64,000 bases of DNA from Bacillus pumilus (GCF_009937765.1 NZ_CP047089.1:124001-188000), one strand, 5' to 3'. Shown: positions 1 to 9,217, counted from the stretch's first letter. Notes: a model not told the origin generated them from the letters alone. Translations and numbers: made by a program.

Positions 1-743
1 TCATCAAAGGTTCAGCAACGCCTCTTTTAAGAGCGCCTCATTATGAACATCGGGTACACGGAGAGGATGGGATTGGCGGTGCTTTAAAGGATGTCGAGCC
101 TAAGAAGACCGCAGATGCTGGTTTTGCGCCTGATTTTATCATTGACCAAGTGATGCAGTATTCGAAGCAGGTTACGCTTGTGTTGACAGGACCTTTAACG
201 AATTTAGCCCTTGCAGTGAAAAAGTGTCCTGAGCTGATTCATCATGTGAAAGAAGTCATTTTTATGGGCGGTGTCGTGCAGGGTCAGGGGAATGTCACGC
301 CGGTAGCGGAATTTAATACATATGCAGACCCAGAAGCGGCAAAGCTAGTGCTGGATGCAGGGTTCCCTACATTAACTCAAGTGGGATTAGATGTCACGAG
401 AAAGGTCTTGCTTACGGATGAAAGAATCGATGCGATTCAGAATGAAACGTTAGCCCATTACATTAGAGAGAGCACAAGCATTTACCGGCAGCGCTATTTT
501 GAGCGGAATGGTTTGTGGGCGTGTGCCATGCATGATCCGCTTGCTGTCAGTCTCGCCATTGACAAGCAACTCGTGAGCACACAGGCTTTTCATGTGGACG
601 TCGAGACGAAGAGTGAGTTTTGTGATGGACAGATGATCTGTGATTTTCAGCATCAATGGAAGAAAGAGCGCAATGTTCAAGTATGTACGGATGTAGATGC
701 TGACGCTTTCTTTGATTTATTGATCAATACAATGAATGCTTAA
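1..743 (+). CDS. Ribonucleoside hydrolase (IunH/RihA family), 5' end cut by the window
   Basis: Open from the first bases (frame beginning at base 3), so the start lies upstream; about 246 residues are visible. Family members hydrolyse the N-glycosidic bond of ribonucleosides, giving ribose and free base, in the cytoplasm. Visible family hallmarks are HGEDGIGG, TGPLTNLALAV, the MGG strand, the N-x-x-A-D calcium/ribose motif in EFNTYADPEAA, and the late Asp in MHDPLAV. The missing part (roughly 60-70 residues) would carry the N-terminal DxDxxxD calcium site. A terminator follows at once, so the gene ends its transcription unit. Whether it prefers pyrimidine or purine nucleosides cannot be read from this part. 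Confidence 0.85.
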   Translation, partial: IKGSATPLLRAPHYEHRVHGEDGIGGALKDVEPKKTADAGFAPDFIIDQVMQYSKQVTLVLTGPLTNLALAVKKCPELIHHVKEVIFMGGVVQGQGNVTPVAEFNTYADPEAAKLVLDAGFPTLTQVGLDVTRKVLLTDERIDAIQNETLAHYIRESTSIYRQRYFERNGLWACAMHDPLAVSLAIDKQLVSTQAFHVDVETKSEFCDGQMICDFQHQWKKERNVQVCTDVDADAFFDLLINTMNA

Positions 744-744
744 A

Positions 745-775
745 AAAGAAGTCTGTGCAAACAGGCTTCTTTTTT
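745..775 (+). terminator. Rho-independent terminator after the nucleoside hydrolase
   Basis: AAGAAG-CTGT stem, GCAA loop, ACAG-CTTCTT arm and a T run, beginning at the stop codon. Confidence 0.8.
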
Positions 776-834
776 ATAAGATGGGAACATGAGGAAATGT
801 ATGCGTTCACATGAATAGGGAGGAGTGAAGTCAA

Positions 835-1692
835 TTGGCTTCTGTTAGTTTAAGTAGTATTGAAAAAATACGAGCAGCAAGCAGAGGATTGCCGCCAAAG
901 CTCAAAGCAATTGCAGAGCATATTACGAGTGAGCCCCGCGACATCATCCATTTGTCTATTGTCGAGCTTGCGAAAAAAACTGCAAGCTCAGAGGCAACGA
1001 TTTTTCGTCTTTGTAAAAGGCTTGGATTTGAGGGCTTTCAAGATTTGAAGATTGCTATTGCCCAGGAAATAGACCAAACAAAGCCTAATTATGTAGATGA
1101 AGAAATGAGTCTTGATGATGATATGGCTGTTTTTATGCAAAAGGTTTTTCAGACGAATATATCTGCATTAAAGGATAGCTTTCAATTGTTGAATCCAGAG
1201 GATGTAGAAAAGGCCATACAAATCATTCATGAAGCAAAACGCTTAGAGTTTTATGGGAGTGGTGGGTCTGGCCTCATTGCGACTGACGCTTTTCATAAAT
1301 TTATGAGGACTGGCATCAACTGTATTGTTCACACAGATTCCCACTTTCAAGCAATGTCTGCTGGTCTTCTTGATCAGCATAGTACAGTGATCGGTATTTC
1401 TCATTCTGGACGTAATAAAGATTTGCTCGATGCGATGAAAACTGCAAAGAGCAAAGGAGCTAAAACCATTGGTATTACAAGCTATCAACGCTCTCCATTG
1501 AGCCAGCTTGCAGATGTCACGTTGTATACAGCAACGCAAGAAACGGCTTTTCGAACAGAAGCGATGTCCGCAAGACTTGCTCAGCTGACGGTCATTGACG
1601 TTCTATATTTTGCACTTGCTCACTTAAGGCAACAGGAGACCATAACAAATTTAAAGCAAATGCGTGAAACCATTTCACAAAAAAGGGTGTGA
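835..1692 (+). CDS. MurR/RpiR-family transcriptional regulator of the gluconate genes
   Basis: 285 residues, TTG start with AGGAG about 10 bases upstream. The N-terminal half (about 1-80) is the RpiR helix-turn-helix, with the characteristic SEATIFRLCKRLGFEGFQDLK. The C-terminal half (about 125-265) is a SIS sugar-phosphate binding domain, with YGSGGSG and GISHSGRNKDLLDA. It lies directly upstream of gntK and gntP in the same direction and probably senses a phosphorylated sugar acid such as 6-phosphogluconate. In B. subtilis the equivalent position is held by the unrelated GntR, so the control protein has been exchanged. The effector is inferred from neighbours only. Confidence 0.85.
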   Translation: MASVSLSSIEKIRAASRGLPPKLKAIAEHITSEPRDIIHLSIVELAKKTASSEATIFRLCKRLGFEGFQDLKIAIAQEIDQTKPNYVDEEMSLDDDMAVFMQKVFQTNISALKDSFQLLNPEDVEKAIQIIHEAKRLEFYGSGGSGLIATDAFHKFMRTGINCIVHTDSHFQAMSAGLLDQHSTVIGISHSGRNKDLLDAMKTAKSKGAKTIGITSYQRSPLSQLADVTLYTATQETAFRTEAMSARLAQLTVIDVLYFALAHLRQQETITNLKQMRETISQKRV

Positions 1693-1707
1693 TGGTTCCA
1701 AAAATAA

Positions 1708-1728
1708 ATTTTTCTGATAATGAAAAAT
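1708..1728. promoter_or_regulatory. Candidate regulator operator 1 (inverted repeat)
   Basis: Perfect 7-bp arms ATTTTTC / GAAAAAT separated by 7 bp, between the RpiR gene and gntK. With the second palindrome below it fits an RpiR binding region; the assignment is inference. Confidence 0.4.
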
Positions 1729-1757
1729 GCTGTTGTGGTAACGATTGTGAGCTTTTT

Positions 1758-1812
1758 ACTGAAAATAATTTTCTTTTCAGTCGTTGAATGTCGAAAAAAT
1801 TATTTTTATAAT
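1758..1812 (+). promoter_or_regulatory. gntK promoter with adjoining palindromic operator
   Basis: ACTGAAAA and TTTTCAGT form perfect 8-bp arms (1758-1781), and nested inside is GAAAT-like palindrome GAAAAT-A-ATTTTC (1761-1773). Immediately downstream lie TTGAAT (1784-1789), a 17-bp spacer and a perfect TATAAT (1807-1812). This is a convincing sigma-A promoter for gntKP. The palindrome touching the -35 box is a likely site for the upstream RpiR regulator. Confidence 0.65.
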
Positions 1813-1876
1813 GGGATTTAACAGGCAATTTAAAACTACATATGTGACTTCAAATCAATGATTGGGCGTGATACAG

Positions 1877-3421
1877 ATGAAGGGGAACCAGGCGGTAATT
1901 GGTTTGGATATTGGAACAACAAGTACAAAGGCGGTTCTGTTTGGACCTCAGGGGAAAGTATTAGCGAAGCATTCAGTTCCTTATGAGCTCATTCAGCCCC
2001 AGCCAGCATGGGTTGAGCAGGACCCTGAGAAGATATTAGAAGCCGTCATTGCAAGTGTAAGAGGTGCATTGACGAAAGCAGCATTTGATAAAGAAAATCT
2101 GATAGGCATCGGAATAAGTACAGCGATGCATTCCTTAATTGTGATGGATCAGGATGGAAAGACGTTAACGAACAGTATCATTTGGGCTGATAACAGAAGT
2201 GCAGAACAAGCGAAACGAATCAAATCAGATATGGATGGCTTCCACATTTATAAAAGGACAGGTACACCGATCCATCCAATGTCACCGCTTTCAAAAATAC
2301 GGTGGATGAAAGAAATGGCACCGGATGTCTTCAAGAAGGCAGCAAAATTTATTTCGATCAAAGAATATATTCTTTATCATTTCTTCGGTCAGTATGTCGT
2401 CGATTATTCAATCGCTTCAGCAACGGGACTGTTCCAATTGGAAACGCTTCAATGGGATGAGAAGGCGCTTCGTATTGCTGGAATTGAAGCGAGTCAACTA
2501 TCTGAGCTTGTTCCAACGACGTATCAACTGAGAGGACTTCAGCCAGAGATTGCACTGCGCATGGGCATTAGAGAAGATACACCATTTGTCATTGGTGCGA
2601 ATGATGGTGTTCTAGCGAATTTAGGTGTGGGTGCGATTGGTCAAGGAGAGGTGGCTGTTACGATCGGGACAAGCGGTGCGGTCCGTACAGTTGTAGACAA
2701 ACCAATTACAGATGAGCAATCAAGAACGTTCTGCTATGCCCTGACAGATAAGCATTGGGTTGTAGGAGGACCGACCAATAATGGCGGGATCATGCTGAGG
2801 TGGTTGAAGGATGAATTCGGGTCGTCAGAGGTGGAGGTAGCAAAGCGTCTAGGGGTGGACCCTTATGATCTGATGATGGATATCGCGGAAAAGGTCCCAG
2901 CTGGTTCTGAGGGTTTGCTGTTTCTACCATTTTTATCAGGTGAGCGTGCACCTTATTGGAATCCAAATGCGAGAGGCACCTTTTTTGGAATCGGCCTTCA
3001 GCATAAGCGGGAGCATTTTATTAGAGCGGTGTTAGAAGGCGTCATTATGAGCGTTTTCTCGATCGGTGTTGCCTTAAGAGATTTAACCGGTTCAGCAAAG
3101 GATGTCAGAGCTTCGGGCGGATTTGCACGATCTCCGCTATGGCGGCAAATTTTAGCGGATACGATGGGTAGAGAAGTGCTAGTTCCAGAAAGTTACGAAG
3201 CGTCAGCACTTGGGGCGGCTGTCCTTGCACTTTATAGTTTAGGTCATATGGAAGAGATAGAAGAGGTTCAAGAGTGGATTCGAATCTCTGCTCGTCATGA
3301 ACCTAATATGAAGAACAATGAAACTTACATAGAGCTGTTTTATTTATATGAGCGCCTCTACGACAAACTGAAGGATGAATTTGATGTCATTAGCGCGCTG
3401 CAATTAAAACAAAATCGTTAA
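1877..3421 (+). CDS. gntK: Gluconokinase, FGGY family
   Basis: Phosphorylates D-gluconate with ATP to 6-phosphogluconate, which enters the pentose phosphate pathway. The N-terminal FGGY ATPase domain shows GLDIGTTSTKAVLF at the start and NSIIWADNRS (about residue 100). The C-terminal domain has IGTSGAVR, FLPFLSGERAPYWNPNARG and ASGGFARSPLWRQILAD. From the ATG at 1877 it is 514 residues, the usual length for Bacillus GntK; a GTGAT-containing partial Shine-Dalgarno precedes it. A TTG five codons upstream (1862) is also in frame but has no ribosome site. Lies between the RpiR regulator and gntP, 24 bp before the latter. Confidence 0.9.
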   Translation: MKGNQAVIGLDIGTTSTKAVLFGPQGKVLAKHSVPYELIQPQPAWVEQDPEKILEAVIASVRGALTKAAFDKENLIGIGISTAMHSLIVMDQDGKTLTNSIIWADNRSAEQAKRIKSDMDGFHIYKRTGTPIHPMSPLSKIRWMKEMAPDVFKKAAKFISIKEYILYHFFGQYVVDYSIASATGLFQLETLQWDEKALRIAGIEASQLSELVPTTYQLRGLQPEIALRMGIREDTPFVIGANDGVLANLGVGAIGQGEVAVTIGTSGAVRTVVDKPITDEQSRTFCYALTDKHWVVGGPTNNGGIMLRWLKDEFGSSEVEVAKRLGVDPYDLMMDIAEKVPAGSEGLLFLPFLSGERAPYWNPNARGTFFGIGLQHKREHFIRAVLEGVIMSVFSIGVALRDLTGSAKDVRASGGFARSPLWRQILADTMGREVLVPESYEASALGAAVLALYSLGHMEEIEEVQEWIRISARHEPNMKNNETYIELFYLYERLYDKLKDEFDVISALQLKQNR

Positions 3422-3445
3422 ACATCAGGGGAAAGGTGGGAGAAC

Positions 3446-4774
3446 ATGCTTTTATTCATCGTGATTGCGGCGATTGTCCTTTTACTCATTCTCATTACAG
3501 TCGCTAAGTTGAATCCATTTGTGAGCTTAATTATTACTTCGATGCTAGTGGGTTTTGCGACGGGGATGGATTTGCAGGAAATCATTCAATCAATTAAAAC
3601 GGGATTAGGCAATACGTTATCATTGCTGGCTATTGTTCTAGCGCTTGGTACCATGCTTGGAAAAATGATGGCTGAATCAGGGGGAGCAGAGCGAATAGCT
3701 CAAACTTTAATCGGCCGGTTTGGAACGAAGAATGTGCATTGGGCAATGATGTTTGTTGCTTTTATCGTGGGGATACCTGTCTTTTTCCAGGTCGGTTTCG
3801 TTCTTCTCATTCCTTTACTTTTTACAATTGCCATTGAAACAGGCATTTCGCTTGTGACCATTGGGATCTCGTTAATCGCTGGCCTGTCTGTCGTGCATGG
3901 GTTAGTCCCGCCTCATCCAGCGGCAATGGCAGCCGTTGGCATCTATCATGCCAACGTGGGGAAAACCATTTTCTTCTCTATTATTGTGGGATTGCCGACA
4001 GCGATTATTGCTGGACCGCTGTATGGTAAATGGATTGGAAAACGGATATATAAACCCGTTCCGGAGATGCTGAGAAAGCAATTCACTGAACGAAACGAGG
4101 ATCGAAAACTCCCAGGCTTTGCGAATACGATGTTTACCATATTGGTGCCGGTGATTTTGATGCTTCTTGCCACATTGGCGGACATTATCTTACCAGAGGG
4201 CAATATGTGGTTCCAAGTATTCAAGTACATCGGAGATCCAATAACAGCACTGCTGATTGCAACAGTTTATTCTTTCTTCAGTCTTGGCTTTGTGCAAGGG
4301 ATGAGCCGTGACAGGGTGCTTTCCTTTAGTAATGAGTGCTTAGGTCCAATCGCCTCCATCTTGCTTGTCATTGGAGCAGGCGGCGCTTTCAACAATGTGC
4401 TCATTGATTCAGGTGTCGGTGATTATATTGCAGACTTAGCCAAACACTCGCCGATTTCACCGATTTTGCTTAGTTGGCTGATTGCTGCGGTGATTCGGGT
4501 GGCAACAGGATCTGCGACGGTATCCATGATGACGGCCGCAGGGATTGTAGCGCCAATTGCAGCAACGATGCCGGATGTGAGCAGGGAACTGCTTGTGTTA
4601 GCAACAGGAGCGGGTTCGTTAATTCTATCTCATGTCAATGACTCTGGTTTTTGGCTGATCAAGGAGTATTTTGGTATGACCATAAAAGAGACGTTTTTGA
4701 CATGGACGGCTATGGAGACGATCATTTCCGTTAGTGCTATTGCATTTATTATGATCATTAATATGTTTATATAG
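3446..4774 (+). CDS. gntP: Gluconate permease, GntP family
   Basis: 442-residue integral membrane symporter of the GntP family, with about 12-14 hydrophobic segments across its whole length. Motifs typical of the family are visible: GMLGKMMAESGGA near residue 70, HGLVPPHPAAMAA in the middle and TGAGSLILSHVNDSGFWL near the end. GGGGAAAGGTGGGAG precedes the ATG. It imports gluconate for the adjacent kinase; with the RpiR gene upstream they make a three-gene unit. The gntZ gene (6-phosphogluconate dehydrogenase) that follows gntP in B. subtilis is not here. A paralogue at 46.4-47.7 kb belongs to a different acid-sugar cluster. Confidence 0.9.
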   Translation: MLLFIVIAAIVLLLILITVAKLNPFVSLIITSMLVGFATGMDLQEIIQSIKTGLGNTLSLLAIVLALGTMLGKMMAESGGAERIAQTLIGRFGTKNVHWAMMFVAFIVGIPVFFQVGFVLLIPLLFTIAIETGISLVTIGISLIAGLSVVHGLVPPHPAAMAAVGIYHANVGKTIFFSIIVGLPTAIIAGPLYGKWIGKRIYKPVPEMLRKQFTERNEDRKLPGFANTMFTILVPVILMLLATLADIILPEGNMWFQVFKYIGDPITALLIATVYSFFSLGFVQGMSRDRVLSFSNECLGPIASILLVIGAGGAFNNVLIDSGVGDYIADLAKHSPISPILLSWLIAAVIRVATGSATVSMMTAAGIVAPIAATMPDVSRELLVLATGAGSLILSHVNDSGFWLIKEYFGMTIKETFLTWTAMETIISVSAIAFIMIINMFI

Positions 4775-4778
4775 CGAA

Positions 4779-4816
4779 CAAGCAGTCTGATTCTTTTGAG
4801 TCGGGCTGTTTTTTTG
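4779..4816 (+). terminator. gnt operon terminator
   Basis: Imperfect stem AGCAGTCTGATTC / GAGTCGGGCTGTT (with G-U pairs) around TTTT, followed by seven T. Confidence 0.75.
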
Positions 4817-4864
4817 TGTAGTGATACCACTTTCTTCAGATTGGGGTAAAATAATGATATTGAA

Positions 4865-5971
4865 ATGTGGGAGGCGGACACGATCGAACCATTAAAACAT
4901 GTGTACAATGAATTATTTATCAAAGATTTAGCAGAGAAATTCGCACAGACTTCGTCTGAATTTGATGCTGAGCCGTTCAAGCGACTCGTATTTCAAGAGG
5001 ATTGGGAGCAGCTTGAGTTAAAAGGGCGGATGAGACGAGTCACTGAATCGATGCATGCCTGTCTGCCGGCAGATTATGAGAAGGCAATGGAGATACTGCG
5101 TCAGGCAGCCCCGTATTTTTCAGGGCTTAGTGCGCTCGTCTTTCCAGACTACGTCGAGACGTACGGCCTTGCACATTGGGACCTCTCGATCAAAGCGCTC
5201 GAATTTTTCACACCCTTTTCCACTTCTGAATTTGCTGTTCGGCCATTTCTGATTCAAGATCAAGGCAAAATGCTGGCGCAAATGCTCGTATGGTCTCAGG
5301 ATCAAAATGAGCATATACGGAGGCTGGCTAGTGAAGGTTGTAGACCACGTCTGCCATGGGGCTTATCTGTCCCTTCACTTAAAAAGAACCCTTCGGTCAC
5401 GCTGCCCATTTTGGAAAACTTGAAGGCAGACCCGTCGCGTTATGTGCAGAAAAGTGTAGCGAATCATTTAAATGATATTTCTGCAATTCAGCCAGATCTA
5501 ATGAAGCAGACGGTTCAAAACTGGTATGGAACCAACGAACATACCAACTGGATTGTCAAACATGCATCCCGTACTTTACTCAAAAAAGGAGATCCAGCTA
5601 TTATGGCGTTGTTTGGCTATGGGGACCATCCATCCGTTCACGTAACGGATTTGAAGATCGTACAAAATCCTATTCAGATCGGCGAGAAAATGACTTTTCA
5701 TTTTACCCTACAAGCCGATAAGCCGTTAAAGCTGCGTGTAGAGTATGCCATTGACTATGTCAAAGCTCGGGGGACCCGCAATCAAAAAGTATTTAAAATC
5801 ACAGAGTTTGAAACAGACACAACGTTACATAGAGAATTCGTCAGATCACAATCTTTTCAAAATATGACGACGAGAAAACATTATGAAGGAACCCATACAC
5901 TAACAATCATCATCAACGGTATTCCAAAAGCATCGATTGATTTTGAAGTAACAGAAGACAGCAACTCATGA
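4865..5971 (+). CDS. AlkC-type DNA alkylation repair glycosylase (YhaZ-like)
   Basis: Up to 368 residues. The N-terminal ~250 residues are a helical HEAT-like repeat domain, with the sequence EGCRPRLPWGLSVPSL typical of AlkC/AlkD glycosylases that excise 3-methyl- or 7-alkyl-purines without base flipping. The last ~100 residues (HVTDLKIVQNPIQIGEKMTF onward) form an Ig-like beta domain found in one AlkC subgroup. The start is unclear. The ATG at 4865 has no Shine-Dalgarno, whereas a good GGGAGG (4869-4874) lies just inside the frame and points to codons ACG (4880) or ATC (4883), neither a normal start. It stands alone between two terminators. Confidence 0.75.
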   Translation: MWEADTIEPLKHVYNELFIKDLAEKFAQTSSEFDAEPFKRLVFQEDWEQLELKGRMRRVTESMHACLPADYEKAMEILRQAAPYFSGLSALVFPDYVETYGLAHWDLSIKALEFFTPFSTSEFAVRPFLIQDQGKMLAQMLVWSQDQNEHIRRLASEGCRPRLPWGLSVPSLKKNPSVTLPILENLKADPSRYVQKSVANHLNDISAIQPDLMKQTVQNWYGTNEHTNWIVKHASRTLLKKGDPAIMALFGYGDHPSVHVTDLKIVQNPIQIGEKMTFHFTLQADKPLKLRVEYAIDYVKARGTRNQKVFKITEFETDTTLHREFVRSQSFQNMTTRKHYEGTHTLTIIINGIPKASIDFEVTEDSNS

Positions 5972-5975
5972 AAAA

Positions 5976-6000
5976 AAACCCGCCTCAATGGCGGGTTTTA
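5976..6000. terminator. Bidirectional terminator between convergent genes
   Basis: AAAACCCGCC, TCAAT loop, GGCGGGTTTTA, with A run on the left and T run on the right; serves the alkylation repair gene and the permease gene on the other strand. Confidence 0.85.
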
Positions 6001-6004
6001 GCGT

Positions 6005-7342
6005 TTAAGCCTTCTTTTTCATTAAGAATGAAGCAATGATGGCTGCGATTAAGAAACCGATGCTGATAATCGAGCTAGGCAAGTTTTCTTGTCTGAATAA
6101 AAACATCACAAAACTCACACTTAATACAAGACCTGCAAACAACGTTAAGTACGGAAATAGCCACACTTTGAAATACGGCTCCTGTGGATATTTCGGACGA
6201 AGTTTCAGATGTGCCATGCAAATGCTAATCCAAATGAGTGAAACAGCAAAACCAGGAATAGCTAGCATATAACTGAAAATTTGCTCTGGATATAAGTAAG
6301 CAAAGAATGTTCCGATGAGAAGAAACAGAACGGTTACCCATAAACTCAAAATAGGCACGCCTCTTTTGTTAACCTGTGCCAGCTTTTTCGGACCGCCATC
6401 TGATTTAGAGAGAGAATGCATCATTCTCGTTGTCCCGTAAATGCCAGAATTCGCCGCCGATAGAACGGCTGTAATCAATACAAAATTAATGAAGTGAGAG
6501 GCGCCTTGCATACCGGCTGCTGAAAAGACTTGAACAAATGGGCTGTTATTTGGATCAATTTGATTCCAAGGAATGAGTCCACAGATGATCAAAATCGGCA
6601 AAGTGTAAAATAAGATAATACGCCACATCATACTTTTAACAACACCAGGCAAAACCTTTTCGGCATCCTTTGTTTCTGTAATGGTCAGCCCGATCAATTC
6701 AGAGCCTCCATAAGAGAAAATAACGACTAATAAAGAGGCGAAGATCGCACCCCATCCGTTCGGCACGAAGTTTTGATAGTTGGTGAGTGCAGATGTGCTT
6801 TGTTCGTTCGGAATGATCCCAAATAATAGAGCTGCACCAAGAATAATAAACACAATAATAACGAAAATCTTCATTCCAGCGAACCAAAATTCAATTTCAC
6901 CAAAGTATTTTACATTATTTAAGTTAATTCCGATGACTAATAGTGAGCAGAGTAAACATAGTGACCATAGCGGTACGTTCGGTAACCAGTATTGAAGCAG
7001 GCTACCTGCCGCAATAATCTCGATGACACACACAGTGAGCCACATGAAACAGTAAACCCAGCCGACAACAAATGAAAAACGTTGACCAAGCGCAATCTGT
7101 ATCAGGTCGCGAAGGTTATTTCCTGGATAGACAATCGCCATTTCAGCTAAGGCTGCCATTACGATGAGCAATAATAATCCGGCAAATACATAGGAAAAGA
7201 TGACCCCAGGACCTGCTAAACCGATTGTATCGGCACTTCCTTTAAAGATTCCTGTACCAATGACCCCGCCCAATGCAATCATGCGAATGTGACGCGGTGA
7301 TAAAAGCTTTTTTAATTCTTGTTGTTCCTGATTCGCGCTCAT
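6005..7342 (-). CDS. Amino acid permease (APC superfamily)
   Basis: 445 residues from the ATG at 7342, which has GGAG 7 bases upstream. An in-frame codon at 7405 lies on a -35 sequence and is not a start. Twelve hydrophobic segments are visible. The first carries the APC signature RHIRMIALGGVIGTGIFKGS, and AEMAIVYPG and FSYGGSELIGLTITET are amino acid-polyamine-organocation family motifs. It resembles the AAP subgroup of Bacillus permeases (AapA/YbxG/YdgF type). Substrate cannot be deduced. It is monocistronic, with its own promoter and a shared terminator. Confidence 0.85.
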   Translation of the reverse strand: MSANQEQQELKKLLSPRHIRMIALGGVIGTGIFKGSADTIGLAGPGVIFSYVFAGLLLLIVMAALAEMAIVYPGNNLRDLIQIALGQRFSFVVGWVYCFMWLTVCVIEIIAAGSLLQYWLPNVPLWSLCLLCSLLVIGINLNNVKYFGEIEFWFAGMKIFVIIVFIILGAALLFGIIPNEQSTSALTNYQNFVPNGWGAIFASLLVVIFSYGGSELIGLTITETKDAEKVLPGVVKSMMWRIILFYTLPILIICGLIPWNQIDPNNSPFVQVFSAAGMQGASHFINFVLITAVLSAANSGIYGTTRMMHSLSKSDGGPKKLAQVNKRGVPILSLWVTVLFLLIGTFFAYLYPEQIFSYMLAIPGFAVSLIWISICMAHLKLRPKYPQEPYFKVWLFPYLTLFAGLVLSVSFVMFLFRQENLPSSIISIGFLIAAIIASFLMKKKA

Positions 7343-7375
7343 GACGTTCTCCTTTTTAAAAAAATGCTTATGTTC

Positions 7376-7405
7376 CATTTTCTTTTTTCGGGACGTCACT
7401 GTCAA
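7376..7405 (-). promoter_or_regulatory. Likely promoter of the amino acid permease gene
   Basis: On the minus strand a perfect TTGACA (plus-strand TGTCAA, 7400-7405) is followed 17 bases later by GAAAAT, a modest -10. The rest of the 7343-7661 gap holds only this and the sigma-D promoter of the chemoreceptor. Confidence 0.5.
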
Positions 7406-7544
7406 TATAAAAAAAGAGATTTTTCAGACAAAAGAGGCGGTTGATTCTATCAAATGAACCGTTTTCTTCCATAAATCCTTTCCGTGACCTTTCCCCAAAA
7501 TCTGAAACTTCGTGAAAAAATGAACATTTGCCTTCATTCTGACA

Positions 7545-7571
7545 TAAACAATTTTCAGTTTTTGTCGATAT
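7545..7571 (+). promoter_or_regulatory. Sigma-D (flagellar/chemotaxis) promoter
   Basis: TAAA (7545-7548), 15 bases, GTCGATAT (7564-7571). The B. subtilis sigma-D consensus is TAAA-N14-16-GCCGATAT, so there is one mismatch. It lies about 90 bases upstream of the chemoreceptor ATG, in the right orientation. Confidence 0.75.
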
Positions 7572-7661
7572 ATCTTCTGTATTACTAAAGTCCTAATAAA
7601 GAATTGTTTATAACTGTAAAATATTTCAAAAAGCATGAAAAAATGAAAGGAGTTATGAAAG

Positions 7662-9176
7662 ATGTTTATGAGAAAAGGAAATGATTCATCGTCGGGAACC
7701 CTTTTAAATGAGAGTAGTCGATTAGTAGAACGAATTGAGAAGGGAGACCTTTCAACAAGAATAGATACTGCTGCATTTTCTTCAAGTCAAACGATTGAAG
7801 CAGTAGCCCAAATAAATGAAGCTTTGGAAAAGATGCAGGAAGCAAATGAAGATATTCAAATGCGGATGAATTTGGTGACAAAAGCTATTCAAGTTGGTTT
7901 ATGGGATATGGTCGTGATCGCTGGAGATCCGGTCAATCCAAAAAATGAATTCACATGGACGGATGATTTCCGTAAGATGCTAGGCTTTCAAAACGAGCAC
8001 GATTTTCCAAATGTTTTAGACAGCTGGGCATCTCGAATTCATCCGGATGAACAAGAATATACCTTAAATGCATTTTCTACGCATTTATTGGATCATTCGG
8101 GACGTACACCATATGATATCGAATATCGCTTGAAGTTGAAAAACGGAGATTATCGCTGGTTCAAAGCAACTGGCACAACCATTCGTGATCGAAATGGTGT
8201 CCCTCTTCGTGTGGCGGGGGCTCTTTTTGATATTCATGATCAGAAATTGAAAGAAGAAGAACTACAAGCATTCGTGACGAGATATGACTTGATCAACCGT
8301 GCGCTTGTGGAAGCTCCTTGGGACATGGTCGTAGAGGCCGGCGATCCAGTCAATCCGAATAACGAGTTCTGGTGGTCTCCGCAGTTCAGAAAAACGCTTG
8401 GTTTTACGGACGAAAAGGATTTCCCAAACGTATTAAGCAGCTGGAGCGACCGCCTGCATCCTGAGGATCAAGAAAAGGCTCTTCAAGCTTTTGCAGATCA
8501 TTTGAATGATCACTCTGGACGCACGCCATTTGATATTGATTACAGATTGCAGAGCAAAAATGGCGAGTATCGCTGGTATCATGCTGGTGGTGAAACCATT
8601 CGTGATGAAAAAGGTGTTCCTCTTCGTGTCGCTGGAACCATTCGTGACATCACGTTAGAAAAAAACAAAGAGAAAACAGCGAATGAAATGGCGTCACAAG
8701 TAGAACAGCTTTCAAGTTCAATCAGTGAGATGGTATCAGGAATCAGCTCTGTAACAAATCAAGCGCAAGAGCTTGCTGTTGCACAAGAGCAGTCAACATC
8801 TGCTGCCAATCTAGCAAAAAATAGTGCAGATGAGACGAAAAATATTTCTGACTTGATCAAAGAAGTAGCGAACCAAACGAACCTGCTTGGTCTAAATGCT
8901 GCGATTGAGGCAGCAAGAGCTGGTGAACAAGGAAGAGGATTCTCAGTCGTTGCAGATGAAGTACGTAAACTGGCGCTTCATAGTGCCAATGCAACGGAGA
9001 ATATCGAATCTAGTTTAACGGATATGAAAACACAAATTGATGAAATTCTTGATAATATCTCGAATATGACAGCTCTTACACAAACACAGGCTGCTTTAAC
9101 AGAGCAAGTGAATGCTGCAGTCGATGAAGTAAACCACATGTCTCAGCGCCTTGTTGCCTATTCGAAGAGTATTTAA
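7662..9176 (+). CDS. Soluble methyl-accepting chemotaxis protein with two tandem PAS domains
   Basis: 504 residues without any membrane segment. Residues about 10-70 resemble a HAMP-like helix ([15 protein letters not shown]). Two PAS/PAC domains follow (about 75-205 and 205-335); they are close copies of each other, sharing WDMVV-AGDPVNP, DFPNVL-SW, DHSGRTP-DI and VPLRVAG, so they arose by internal duplication. The C-terminal ~165 residues are a short MCP signalling hairpin with the conserved tip [20 protein letters not shown]. The protein probably senses a cytoplasmic signal through the PAS domains and controls CheA. AAAGGAG precedes the ATG, and a sigma-D promoter and own terminator make it a single-gene unit. 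Confidence 0.9.
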   Translation: MFMRKGNDSSSGTLLNESSRLVERIEKGDLSTRIDTAAFSSSQTIEAVAQINEALEKMQEANEDIQMRMNLVTKAIQVGLWDMVVIAGDPVNPKNEFTWTDDFRKMLGFQNEHDFPNVLDSWASRIHPDEQEYTLNAFSTHLLDHSGRTPYDIEYRLKLKNGDYRWFKATGTTIRDRNGVPLRVAGALFDIHDQKLKEEELQAFVTRYDLINRALVEAPWDMVVEAGDPVNPNNEFWWSPQFRKTLGFTDEKDFPNVLSSWSDRLHPEDQEKALQAFADHLNDHSGRTPFDIDYRLQSKNGEYRWYHAGGETIRDEKGVPLRVAGTIRDITLEKNKEKTANEMASQVEQLSSSISEMVSGISSVTNQAQELAVAQEQSTSAANLAKNSADETKNISDLIKEVANQTNLLGLNAAIEAARAGEQGRGFSVVADEVRKLALHSANATENIESSLTDMKTQIDEILDNISNMTALTQTQAALTEQVNAAVDEVNHMSQRLVAYSKSI

Positions 9177-9181
9177 TCATT

Positions 9182-9214
9182 AAAAACCGCCCTCACATCA
9201 GAAGGCGGTTTTTT
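9182..9214 (+). terminator. Chemoreceptor gene terminator
   Basis: AAAACCGCC / GGCGGTTTT stem around 12 bases, then T run; palindromic enough to serve the convergent oxidoreductase gene too. Confidence 0.8.
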
Positions 9215-9217
9215 CCA

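Noticed and set aside
7424-7636. 70-codon minus-strand frame in the gap before the chemoreceptor
   Set aside because: AT-rich, no ribosome site, crosses the sigma-D promoter.
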